Below are positions 14,460 to 21,247 of a DNA stretch of 23,665 nucleotides, in pieces. Made by a program: the position numbers and the translations under genes. This DNA comes from Actinomycetes bacterium (GTDB lineage: Bacteria > Actinomycetota > Actinomycetes > Actinomycetales > Actinomycetaceae), in the NCBI GenBank assembly GCA_023389315.1, contig JAEWEQ010000093.1:1-23665 (forward strand), given 5' to 3'. The notes under the pieces are model-generated. The model saw only the letters and a program-made list of their open reading frames with translations. It was not told the DNA's origin and searched no databases. Every line of letters starts with the position of its first letter. The first letter of the stretch is position 1.

Positions 14460-15149
14460 TCACCCTTGCGTCCCGTAGACGCCACCCTTTTGGTCACGGA
14501 TGACGCTGCCAGCTTCGAGTTCAATTACGCGCTTGCGCATCTGGTCGACGATCTCCGCATCGTGGGTCGCCATCACCACGGTGGTGCCGGTGCGGTTAAT
14601 GCGGGTAAGTAAACGCATGATGCCCAAGGAGGTTTCCGGGTCCAAGTTACCGGTAGGTTCGTCCGCCAGCAGCAGTTGGGGGCGGTTCACCATGGCACGG
14701 GCAATGGCCACGCGCTGTTCCTCACCGCCCGATAGCTCCCATCGCATGCGTCGCTCTTTACCGGCAAGGCCGACCAGTTCCAGGGTTTGGGGCACCTGGG
14801 TTTCGATCTGGTGGCGGGGCTTGCCCAGTACCTGCATCGCGAACGCCACGTTTTCGTAGACGTTCTTATTCTCCAACAGCTTAAAGTCTTGGAACACCAT
14901 GCCGATCTGGCGGCGAATCTGGGGTACCTTCCAACGCGAGAGGGAAGCCATATTATGCCCCAGGACCCACACGTCCCCGCTGGTGACCTGCTCTTCGCGC
15001 ATCACTAGCTGCAAGAACGTGGACTTACCGGAACCAGACTTACCAACTAGGAACACGAACTCGCCGCGCTCAATATCCAGCGAAACCTGATCCAGCGCCG
15101 GGAGTGCACCGCGCGCATAGACCTTAGTAACGTTCTCAAACCGAATCAT
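14460..15149 (-). CDS. ftsE: Cell division ATP-binding protein FtsE
   Basis: ABC-type ATPase of the FtsEX complex, cytoplasmic face. 229 residues, normal. Seen: Walker A GKSGSGKST (36-44), Q-loop Gln87 in MVFQDFKLL, signature LSGGEEQR (139-146), Walker B LLLADEPTGNLD (159-170) and the switch histidine in VMATHDAEIV. The signature has EEQ where most family members have EQQ, a mild change. The start has AAGGGGGG about 5 nt upstream and lies 11 nt after the prfB stop, so co-transcription with prfB is very likely. Confidence 0.97.
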   Translation of the reverse strand: MIRFENVTKVYARGALPALDQVSLDIERGEFVFLVGKSGSGKSTFLQLVMREEQVTSGDVWVLGHNMASLSRWKVPQIRRQIGMVFQDFKLLENKNVYENVAFAMQVLGKPRHQIETQVPQTLELVGLAGKERRMRWELSGGEEQRVAIARAMVNRPQLLLADEPTGNLDPETSLGIMRLLTRINRTGTTVVMATHDAEIVDQMRKRVIELEAGSVIRDQKGGVYGTQG

Positions 15150-15160
15150 TTAGCCCCCCC

Positions 15161-16285
15161 TTACGATTCTTCACCGTTTTCTTGGTCCTTGCGCCAGCGG
15201 ATACCAGCGTTAATGAAGTCATCGATTTCCCCATCGAATACCGCCGCAGTGTTGCCATTTTCGTGCCCGGTTCGCAGGTCCTTCACCATTTGGTAGGGCT
15301 GCAGCACGTAGGAGCGCATCTGGTCACCCCAGGACGCTTTCACGTCGCCCGCCAAGGCCTTCTTCTGCGCCATTTCCTCTTCGTGACGCAGCTGCAACAG
15401 GCGTGACTGCAGCACCCGCAACGCCGCCGCCCGGTTTTGGATCTGCGATTTTTCATTCTGCATGGACACCACGATGCCGGTGGGCAAGTGGGTCATACGC
15501 ACCGCCGAGTCAGTGGTATTAACTGACTGCCCACCCGGCCCGGAGGAGCGGAAGACGTCAATCTTCAACTCCGATTCGGGGATCTCAATATGGTCGGTGG
15601 TTTCAATCAGCGGGATAACTTCCACCGCCGCGAAGGAGGTTTGGCGCCGCCCCTGGTTGTCGAACGGGGAGATACGCACCAAACGGTGAGTACCGGCCTC
15701 GACCGACAAAGTTCCATAAGCGTAGGGAGCATCCACTTCAAACGTGGCGGACTTAATGCCGGCTTCTTCGGCGTAGGAAGTGTCCATCACAGTGGTGTTG
15801 TAGCCGTTCCGTTCGGCCCACCGCAGGTACAGGCGCAGCAGCATTTCTGCGAAGTCGGCGGCGTCCACTCCGCCGGCTCCGGCGCGGATGGTCACCACCG
15901 CGCTGCGCTCGTCATATTGGCCCGACAGTAGGGTTTTGATTTCCAGATCAGCTAGGCGGGTACGGATGGCTGCGAGGTCGGACTCGGCGTCGGCGAGCAG
16001 AACCTCACGCATCTCAGCGTCTTCTTCTTCAGCCAACTCCACGGTGGCTTCCAGGTCTTCGATGCGCCGCCCCATATTCTCCACGCGCTCCAATTCTGAT
16101 TGGGCGTGGGAGAGTTGCGAAGTGATTTGCTGCGCCTTGTCCGGGTCATCCCACAGGTCAGGGGCAGCGGCTTTGTCTGACAGCTGCTTAATTTTTTGAC
16201 GCAACTCATCGGGGTGGGTCACCGCGATGATGTTTTCTAGCGTCGCCCGCAGGTCAGCTATTTCGCTGGGGTAGTCAATGCTCAC
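15161..16285 (-). CDS. prfB: Peptide chain release factor 2 (RF2)
   Basis: Recognises UAA and UGA stop codons and triggers peptide release. 374 residues. Seen: helical N-terminal domain; SPF codon-reading motif (206-208) that marks RF2 rather than RF1; GGQ (251-253) inside SSGPGGQSVNTTDSAVR, the peptidyl transferase centre motif. The reading frame is continuous from the start, so the programmed +1 frameshift used by E. coli and many others is absent. The start is GTG at 16285; an in-frame TAG 12 nt upstream rules out anything earlier. GGGAGG directly touches the GTG, too close for a normal site, and TAGGGT sits 6 nt before it, so initiation could be leaderless. It begins 17 nt after the last tad-cluster gene. 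Confidence 0.95.
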   Translation of the reverse strand: MSIDYPSEIADLRATLENIIAVTHPDELRQKIKQLSDKAAAPDLWDDPDKAQQITSQLSHAQSELERVENMGRRIEDLEATVELAEEEDAEMREVLLADAESDLAAIRTRLADLEIKTLLSGQYDERSAVVTIRAGAGGVDAADFAEMLLRLYLRWAERNGYNTTVMDTSYAEEAGIKSATFEVDAPYAYGTLSVEAGTHRLVRISPFDNQGRRQTSFAAVEVIPLIETTDHIEIPESELKIDVFRSSGPGGQSVNTTDSAVRMTHLPTGIVVSMQNEKSQIQNRAAALRVLQSRLLQLRHEEEMAQKKALAGDVKASWGDQMRSYVLQPYQMVKDLRTGHENGNTAAVFDGEIDDFINAGIRWRKDQENGEES

Positions 16286-16291
16286 CCTCCC

Positions 16292-16297
16292 ACCCTA
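16292..16297 (-). promoter_or_regulatory. Possible -10 box TAGGGT for prfB
   Basis: TAGGGT is 6 nt upstream of the prfB GTG on the minus strand, the same geometry as at trpL, pncA and the phosphotransferase. It is a poor -10 in its central bases and no -35 is visible, so this is weak. Confidence 0.25.
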
Positions 16298-16302
16298 CGG
16301 GA

Positions 16303-16818
16303 TTACTTCAAGTCCGCCGTTGAAGAAACGCGCAAAAGCAGCGGTTGTGAGGTCAAACGCAGGCCGCTTGGCAGTAGAGGAAGTTTTGCGGTGGCCTCAA
16401 CGTGGATTTCTATACGTGACCCCACCTGGGTATCGGCCACCCCTGAGTTTTCCGAGGACGTTGCCGCAATTGTCGTCACCTCGACGCTGGTCAGTTGGCT
16501 CCCTTCGCCAACTTGGCAGGTGGAGTCGGTGAGAGTGTTGAACATGTCGCGCGCCTTCGCTTCCACTGCGGTCGGATCCGTTAGTAGGTCCGCGGTGGTG
16601 AAATACCCCCCAGCTTGCAATAGTCCAGCTGAACCTACCGCTACCGCGTCGGCGCAGGCGAATAGCTGGCGACGCTGCATGTGTACGCTGGTGACAGCGG
16701 CGGAGACCAACACCACCAGCAGTACGATCAGACCGCAGGCCACCAGCAAGATACCGATGCGACCGTCCTCGTCATGCTGGTTTTCAAGGGCTGGATGCAG
16801 ACAATGTCTAGGGGACAA
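16303..16818 (-). CDS. TadG-like pilus assembly protein (Rv3654c-like)
   Basis: 171 residues from the TTG at 16818, which lies 8 nt after AGGAGG; a GTG at 16827 overlaps that site and is less likely. Seen: DEDGRIGILLVACGL followed by a single hydrophobic helix (about 18-42), then the pattern 'V..QRRQLFACADAVAVGSAG', the mark of the actinobacterial TadG/Rv3654c-like family, and a secreted-looking C-terminal part rich in Ser and Thr. It is likely a minor pilin or pilus-associated membrane protein. It overlaps the upstream TadE gene by 11 nt. The start is not certain. Confidence 0.65.
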   Translation of the reverse strand: MSPRHCLHPALENQHDEDGRIGILLVACGLIVLLVVLVSAAVTSVHMQRRQLFACADAVAVGSAGLLQAGGYFTTADLLTDPTAVEAKARDMFNTLTDSTCQVGEGSQLTSVEVTTIAATSSENSGVADTQVGSRIEIHVEATAKLPLLPSGLRLTSQPLLLRVSSTADLK

Positions 16819-17242
16819 TCTCAACACCTCCTACCGGCATCGAGTAGGTGGCACGCACTGGGATTTTTGGCACCACGGAGTCCAACCATTGGGTGGGGAT
16901 CAATGGGTAGTCCACGTGGGTGGAGATCCGCACCGTCACCATTGAACCGGATGCGCACGGCTGGGGCTCGCAGACCGATTCCACTTCGTCGGCGCCCCGG
17001 AGGCGGTAGTCAGCAAAGATTGTCTCCACTTGCCGGTCAGCGAAATCCGAAGCCTGCCAGTCGTGGGCTAGGATCCGGGCCGATTCGCGGGCGGCTGCTT
17101 CCACCGCGAAACTGGTGGCTTGCAAACTCGCCATGGTGAAAATGAAGTAGGCAATGGGGATTATCACCGCGATGGTGAACACCATGAATTCGATACTGGC
17201 CTCTCCCCTTTCGTCTGGCGCCCTGCGAGTTATTCGCACCAT
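16808..17242 (-). CDS. TadE-family pseudopilin
   Basis: 144 residues from the ATG at 17242 (MVRITRRAPDERGEASIEF), with AAGG 7 nt upstream; a longer frame starting at 17281 runs into the gene before it and is not needed. Seen: a short basic leader ending in Gly, then EASIEF, which gives the prepilin-peptidase-like site G|EASIE with Glu at +5, then a hydrophobic helix (FTIAVIIPIAYFIFTMA). Next comes the TadE block (SFAVEAAARESARILAHDW) and an extracellular part with one Cys pair (CEPQPC). Minor pilin of the Tad apparatus. It overlaps both neighbours. Confidence 0.75.
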   Translation of the reverse strand: MVRITRRAPDERGEASIEFMVFTIAVIIPIAYFIFTMASLQATSFAVEAAARESARILAHDWQASDFADRQVETIFADYRLRGADEVESVCEPQPCASGSMVTVRISTHVDYPLIPTQWLDSVVPKIPVRATYSMPVGGVEIVP

Positions 17243-17718
17243 GAGTGGGCCTTCACTTCCATGGTTCCTGGCAATCCCCACGGCCCCAGGATGGGCAGGG
17301 AGGACACCACCGTCACGGTGATTTGGCGGTGCCCGTGCACATCGGTTTCTTGCACGTCAACGCTGCCAGTGCGCGCCGATCCTAGCGCCGTTTTGAGCAG
17401 TTCCTCGGTGCGTTCGCGGCCGTCCTCGACACGGGAATACGCCAGTGCGGCTCGGCGCGCACCTTCGGAGGCCGCATCGACAGTGACGTTGCGGATGTGG
17501 AGGGCGTAGGCCAGCTGCAGCAGAGACAGTATTACTAGCACCGCCAATGCCTGCACGAGGACGTAGCCAACCACCTGGGAACCGGTTTCGTTTCCGTCCT
17601 GGCCGGCTCCGACGTCGTGTTCGGCTTTGGTGACCTCGACGTCGTTTCCGTCCTGGTGGCGCTGGATTGCTAGTTGCCGTTGCGCTGGCAAGCGGCGCTT
17701 CGCGCTAGTTCGGGCCAC
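17230..17718 (-). CDS. TadE-like protein with altered processing site
   Basis: 162 residues if the GTG at 17718 is used; no ribosome site supports it, and the TTG at about 17691 is an alternative. Seen: an unusually long hydrophilic leader (about 48 residues) with a repeated QDGN; then GSQVVGYVLVQALAVLVIL and LQLAYALHIRNVTVDAASEGARRAALA, the typical actinobacterial TadE core (helix, then 'ALH.RN...DAA.EGAR'). The family usually has VVEF where this has VVGY: the +5 Glu needed for pseudopilin processing is Gly. Overlaps the flp-like gene by 14 nt and the next TadE gene by 13 nt. Confidence 0.7.
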   Translation of the reverse strand: MARTSAKRRLPAQRQLAIQRHQDGNDVEVTKAEHDVGAGQDGNETGSQVVGYVLVQALAVLVILSLLQLAYALHIRNVTVDAASEGARRAALAYSRVEDGRERTEELLKTALGSARTGSVDVQETDVHGHRQITVTVVSSLPILGPWGLPGTMEVKAHSWCE

Positions 17719-17893
17719 CGGGATTAATGCTGCTCAGGCCTTCGTTGAACAACTCCACCAGCCGGTCTTGCGCGATCGCCCAGATGGCAGTAGCAACGGC
17801 GATGGTCATCAAGGTAATCAGCACCCAACCGGGCACGTCACCGTTTTCGTAGCTATCTAGCTCTTCTAAGCTATGCATGATCGGTATTTCCAT
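17705..17893 (-). CDS. Small Flp-like pilin candidate
   Basis: 62 residues from the ATG at 17893, preceded by AGGAAGG about 8 nt upstream; an ATG 13 codons earlier has no ribosome site. Seen: a short acidic leader ending ENG, then DVPGWVLITLMTIAVATAIW (one helix) and a short tail. Size, single helix and position between tadC and the tadE genes are those of the Flp pilin in actinobacterial Tad loci, where a GDVPGW-type start is, as I recall, common. It lacks the Gly-(4 residues)-Glu-Tyr of classical Flp. Probably the main pilin subunit or its equivalent. Confidence 0.65.
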   Translation of the reverse strand: MEIPIMHSLEELDSYENGDVPGWVLITLMTIAVATAIWAIAQDRLVELFNEGLSSINPGGPN

Positions 17894-17942
17894 GGGGGTT
17901 TCCTTCCTGTGTGGATTTATGTGGTGCGACATTTTCTACTCC

Positions 17943-18821
17943 TTAGAGGTCAAGGGCCACTAAACCGGGGTACAGGGCAAAGAGGATGGTAATGGGTAAG
18001 ATCACGAACACGACCGGCACCATCATTGCGATTTCACGCCGACCACCAGATTCCAAGAGGTTACGCCGGGCTTCATCGCGCAGGTCGCGGGCTTGTTCGC
18101 GCAGCACCGTCGCTAAGGGAGCACCTCGGTCCGAAGCGGTGATGAGGGAGTCTAGCAGGCGCGCTAACTGCACCGAATGGGTACGTTGCGCCAAGGATGC
18201 TAGCGCCCGACTTTGCGCCACCCCGGATTCCACCGCCTGCACGACGTAGTCCAACTGGCGCGCTAGTTCCGGGCCGCATACGCGCGAAACGCGGGCGAGT
18301 GCCGCGGGTATGGACTCTCCTGCGGAGATAGACAGCGCCAGCAGCTGGGCGGCGTCGGCCACCTGTTGGGAAATGAGCTGGTTTTCCCGCTTCACCCAGT
18401 AGGTCAGGAACCGGTCCAACATTAGAGGGCCGGCGCAAAACGCCACGATTACCAGCACTAACCAAGTGGCCACCCCGATGGGTCGCACCGTGTTGAGTAG
18501 CGCACCGAGGGCGGTAACCAGGCCCGCGCTGGTAAGTGCGGATAGGAACTGCCACAGTCGGAACCGCTCCACGTTAGGTGATAGACCCACTTCGCTCAGC
18601 CGGGTGGCGACCGCGGAGTGGGTTGAACCGAGCTGTTCCCAAACTGGCCGCAGCAGACGACTGAACCAGTGGAGGAATCCGGGACTGGCGGGCCCTTGAG
18701 CCTCTTGCAGGTAGGGCAGTATGCGGCCACTCAGCCGCTCTTTGCGTCTTCGCCACACTCCCCACAGCATCCACAACCCGATTGCCAAGGTGAGCGGGGC
18801 AAGGAGTTCGAGACTACTCAT
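17943..18821 (-). CDS. tadC: Type II secretion F-domain protein, TadC
   Basis: 292 residues. Inner-membrane platform protein of the Tad machine; works with TadB around the TadA motor. Seen: N-terminal helix (LELLAPLTLAIGLWMLWGVW), two central helices about 90-140, and the T2SSF cytoplasmic segment about 150-260 with LLALSISAGESIPAALARVSR and LARLLDSLITASDRGAPLATVLREQARDLR. A final helix (MVPVVFVILPITILFALYPG) closes with the usual P-G turn. The start ATG overlaps the tadB stop by 8 nt. Confidence 0.88.
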   Translation of the reverse strand: MSSLELLAPLTLAIGLWMLWGVWRRRKERLSGRILPYLQEAQGPASPGFLHWFSRLLRPVWEQLGSTHSAVATRLSEVGLSPNVERFRLWQFLSALTSAGLVTALGALLNTVRPIGVATWLVLVIVAFCAGPLMLDRFLTYWVKRENQLISQQVADAAQLLALSISAGESIPAALARVSRVCGPELARQLDYVVQAVESGVAQSRALASLAQRTHSVQLARLLDSLITASDRGAPLATVLREQARDLRDEARRNLLESGGRREIAMMVPVVFVILPITILFALYPGLVALDL

Positions 18822-19743
18822 CGATACCTCGACTCTGCCCCACGGCGACGGCGATCAATGCTATTGCGCGGCGGTTGCGTCGCTGTGAAAGGTCTTGTAC
18901 CCCACCGGTAGCGATCTTGCGCATCACCAGGTAGGCACCCAAGCAAGCTACGGCACCTATCGCCAAAATGGTGATGCCGGTGGTGGTGAGGTAGGCGCGC
19001 GCCGCATCAGTGCGCGTGGAAATTAGGACTAGTACCAACCACGGTGCGATTACCGCTAGGCGGGCGGCATTGATGGTCCACGATTGGCGCGCCAGTAATT
19101 CCCCGCGCACTCGCACGTCCTCGCGCATCACCATTGACAGGTCGCGCAGCACGTTGCCTAACTCTGATCCGCCCACTTCTCGCGCTAATCGCAGGGCTTC
19201 GCAAAGGCGATCGGCTTGTGCGTCGACGACCTCATTTTGGAACGCCTCGATGGCGTCATCGAATCGCCCGGTGATCCGGTACTGGCGGGCGAAGGTTTGG
19301 AAGTAGGGGCGGGTGACGCTCGGCCCGGTTTGCGTCAGTTGCAACACTGCTTCTGGTAGTGCCACACCCGCGCGTATCGCCGCCAGCAGCGTATCGGTCA
19401 CATCTGGCCAGGCCCTGGCCAAGGTTTCACGCCGGGACTGGATACGCTGGTTAACCCAGCCGACGGGAGCTGCGATTACCACCAAGGAAACACACAGAGC
19501 GATTGACCATGCCCGGGTAAGGGACCACACCAGCAGGAAGCTAATCACCGGTAGCAGCAGTGCGGCCACCACTAGCAGTCGCGCGGCGAGGTCGGATAGT
19601 TGGGCGCGGGCTTTGATTTCCAACCACCAGTTGTACGGCCGGTGCAGTGGGCTCCAACTCTGGGGTGGCTCAGCGGTGAAAGCGCTCCATACCAGGAGCA
19701 GCCCGGCGGCTAACAGCACTCCCAGTAGGGCCGCGCTCACCAT
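18814..19743 (-). CDS. tadB: Type II secretion F-domain protein, TadB
   Basis: 309 residues. Second platform protein of the Tad system. Seen: N-terminal helix, a pair of helices about 55-95 (LLVVAALLLPVISFLLVWSL), the T2SSF domain about 105-240 with TLLAAIRAGVALPEAVLQL and DRLCEALRLAREVGGSELGNVLRDLSMVMREDVRVRGELLARQ, and two C-terminal helices (LAVIAPWLVLVLIS; TTGITILAIGAVACLGAYLV). The ATG overlaps the tadA stop by 7 nt. Order tadA-tadB-tadC is the standard one. Confidence 0.9.
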   Translation of the reverse strand: MVSAALLGVLLAAGLLLVWSAFTAEPPQSWSPLHRPYNWWLEIKARAQLSDLAARLLVVAALLLPVISFLLVWSLTRAWSIALCVSLVVIAAPVGWVNQRIQSRRETLARAWPDVTDTLLAAIRAGVALPEAVLQLTQTGPSVTRPYFQTFARQYRITGRFDDAIEAFQNEVVDAQADRLCEALRLAREVGGSELGNVLRDLSMVMREDVRVRGELLARQSWTINAARLAVIAPWLVLVLISTRTDAARAYLTTTGITILAIGAVACLGAYLVMRKIATGGVQDLSQRRNRRAIALIAVAVGQSRGIDE

Positions 19744-20975
19744 GATGGGGCCTCTTTGCTAACGCTGCGGATCAGTTCCCACAGTTTCGCTTCGCGGCGG
19801 CCCGGCGGCGCTTCCTCCTGCGCCGCGAACTGTTGCCAAGCGGGGGCGGGTGCCACCTGCTGATTGACGCTATGCCATAGCGGCAGGGTGCGTATTTGGT
19901 CCCCGTCAGCTCCCAGTACGGCGATGACTTCACTGACGCTGCGCTGCCCGTCGGCTTGCCGTGTCACGTGTGCCACCAGGTCAACGGTGGCGGCGACGGT
20001 GGGAACCACGAATTTGGCGGAGACGTTCTCCCCGGCCAGCAGCGGCAGCATGGAGAGTTTTCGTAGGGCTTCGGTGGCGGAGTTCGCGTGGATGGTGGAT
20101 AGTCCGGGGATGCCGGCGTTAAGGGCGAGCAGCATGTCCAGTGCTTCGGCGCCGCGCACCTCCCCCACGATGATGCGCTCTGGGCGCATCCGTAGGCTTT
20201 CGCGCACCAGGTCGCGTAGGCTCACCGCGCCGGTGCCTTCAATGTTGGGGTTGCGGGTTTGCATGGCTACGCAATCACGGTTGGTGAGGTTGAGTTCGAA
20301 AACTTCTTCGCAGGTGATTACGCGTTCGCGGCTGGGGATTTCGCCGGCGAGGGCGCGCACCAGCGTAGTTTTCCCAGCTTGGGTGGCGCCGGACACCACT
20401 GTGGTTAGTCCCGCGGCGACCGCAGCTTTGAGGAAATCGGCGAGGACGGTGGGCAACATCCGCAGGTTCACTAACTCGCGAAGTTCGCGGTGGGCAGCTA
20501 CGTGCTTGCGGATATTTACCGACCAATCTTTTCCGGCGACCGGTGGGATTACTACGTGGAGACGTTCCCCACTTGGCAGCATCGCGTCCACGAATGGTAC
20601 CGATAAGTCCAGTCGCCTCCCGGAATGGTGGAGCATTCTTTCCACCAGGTCACGCACTTCAGCGGCGCTGAGGATGACGGAGGTGAGTTCGGATTTACCG
20701 CCGCGAGCGACGAATACTTTAGCTGGGGAGTTTAAGTACACTTCCTCCACTTCGGGGTTATCTAACAGTTTTTGAAGTGGACCGTAACCACCGATATCGG
20801 CTCTCAGGGCGGTGGTTTGGTAGCGGCGTTCTTCCGCGGATTCTGCAGGGTATGCGTGGAAACTTTGGTCGATTATTTGACTTAGGGCATGAGAATCCAC
20901 CATGGGATCAATGCCGGCATCTGCGACCGCTCGGCGGACCCAGGATAGGCGTTGTGGGATAGTCAAGCCTGCCAT
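19737..20975 (-). CDS. tadA: Tad secretion ATPase TadA (CpaF)
   Basis: Hexameric motor of the Tad pilus or secretion system. 412 residues from the ATG at 20975, which has GGAG 9 nt upstream; an in-frame TTG five codons earlier overlaps this region and is less likely. Seen (numbering from the ATG): LRADIGGYGPLQKLLDNPEVEEVYLNSP N-terminal domain; Walker A GATQAGKTT (196-204); EEVFEL Asp/Glu box; Walker B RIIVGEVRGAEALDML (267-282); the STIHANSATEALRKL histidine box. All nucleotide-binding elements are intact. First gene of the operon; no TadZ/CpaE ATPase precedes it, and the next gene upstream is divergent. Confidence 0.93.
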   Translation of the reverse strand: MAGLTIPQRLSWVRRAVADAGIDPMVDSHALSQIIDQSFHAYPAESAEERRYQTTALRADIGGYGPLQKLLDNPEVEEVYLNSPAKVFVARGGKSELTSVILSAAEVRDLVERMLHHSGRRLDLSVPFVDAMLPSGERLHVVIPPVAGKDWSVNIRKHVAAHRELRELVNLRMLPTVLADFLKAAVAAGLTTVVSGATQAGKTTLVRALAGEIPSRERVITCEEVFELNLTNRDCVAMQTRNPNIEGTGAVSLRDLVRESLRMRPERIIVGEVRGAEALDMLLALNAGIPGLSTIHANSATEALRKLSMLPLLAGENVSAKFVVPTVAATVDLVAHVTRQADGQRSVSEVIAVLGADGDQIRTLPLWHSVNQQVAPAPAWQQFAAQEEAPPGRREAKLWELIRSVSKEAPSW

Positions 20976-21076
20976 TTGGTAAGTCTCCAAATTTGGTTCT
21001 TAGAAAGACTCATTAGCGTCATTGCGTTATTCAGATTAGCGGCTTTAAAATGCGCGCGATAGTGGTTTGCTCATTC

Positions 21077-21085
21077 TGTGGATAA
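21077..21085 (-). promoter_or_regulatory. Single perfect DnaA-box sequence
   Basis: TTATCCACA on the minus strand (TGTGGATAA on +), the E. coli consensus DnaA box, in the 272-bp spacer between tadA and the phosphotransferase gene. It is alone; one such 9-mer in a window of this size can arise by chance. The rest of this spacer contains GC-rich small inverted repeats (for example GGCGG/CCGCC near 21192-21205) and no gene that I can support. Confidence 0.3.
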
Positions 21086-21235
21086 CTTGGTTGTTGAGCC
21101 GCGTGGGGACGGAATGCGCTTTAGTGGGCTCGCGTGCTGTGCCGTACCTAACTGTGATGTCATTGTGGCGTGCCGGTGGGTGGTGGGGTTGGCGGCACAC
21201 CGCCGCAGCGATCGCGCGGCCGCAACGCTTTCCCC

Positions 21236-21241
21236 TACGGT
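21236..21241 (+). promoter_or_regulatory. -10 box TACGGT for a leaderless phosphotransferase gene
   Basis: TACGGT is followed by AGGAAT and then ATG. TAnnnT plus 6 nt fits a transcript that begins at the start codon. The AGGA within the 6-nt gap is too close to act as a ribosome site. Confidence 0.5.
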
Positions 21242-21247
21242 AGGAAT

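Noticed and set aside
15161..16285. RF1 (prfA) instead of RF2
   Set aside because: The codon-reading motif is SPF, not PxT, so it is RF2.
19864..20775. 303-codon ORF on the + strand opposite tadA
   Set aside because: It is the antisense of a confidently identified tadA, is rich in Ser, Arg and Thr with no domain pattern, and has no ribosome site.
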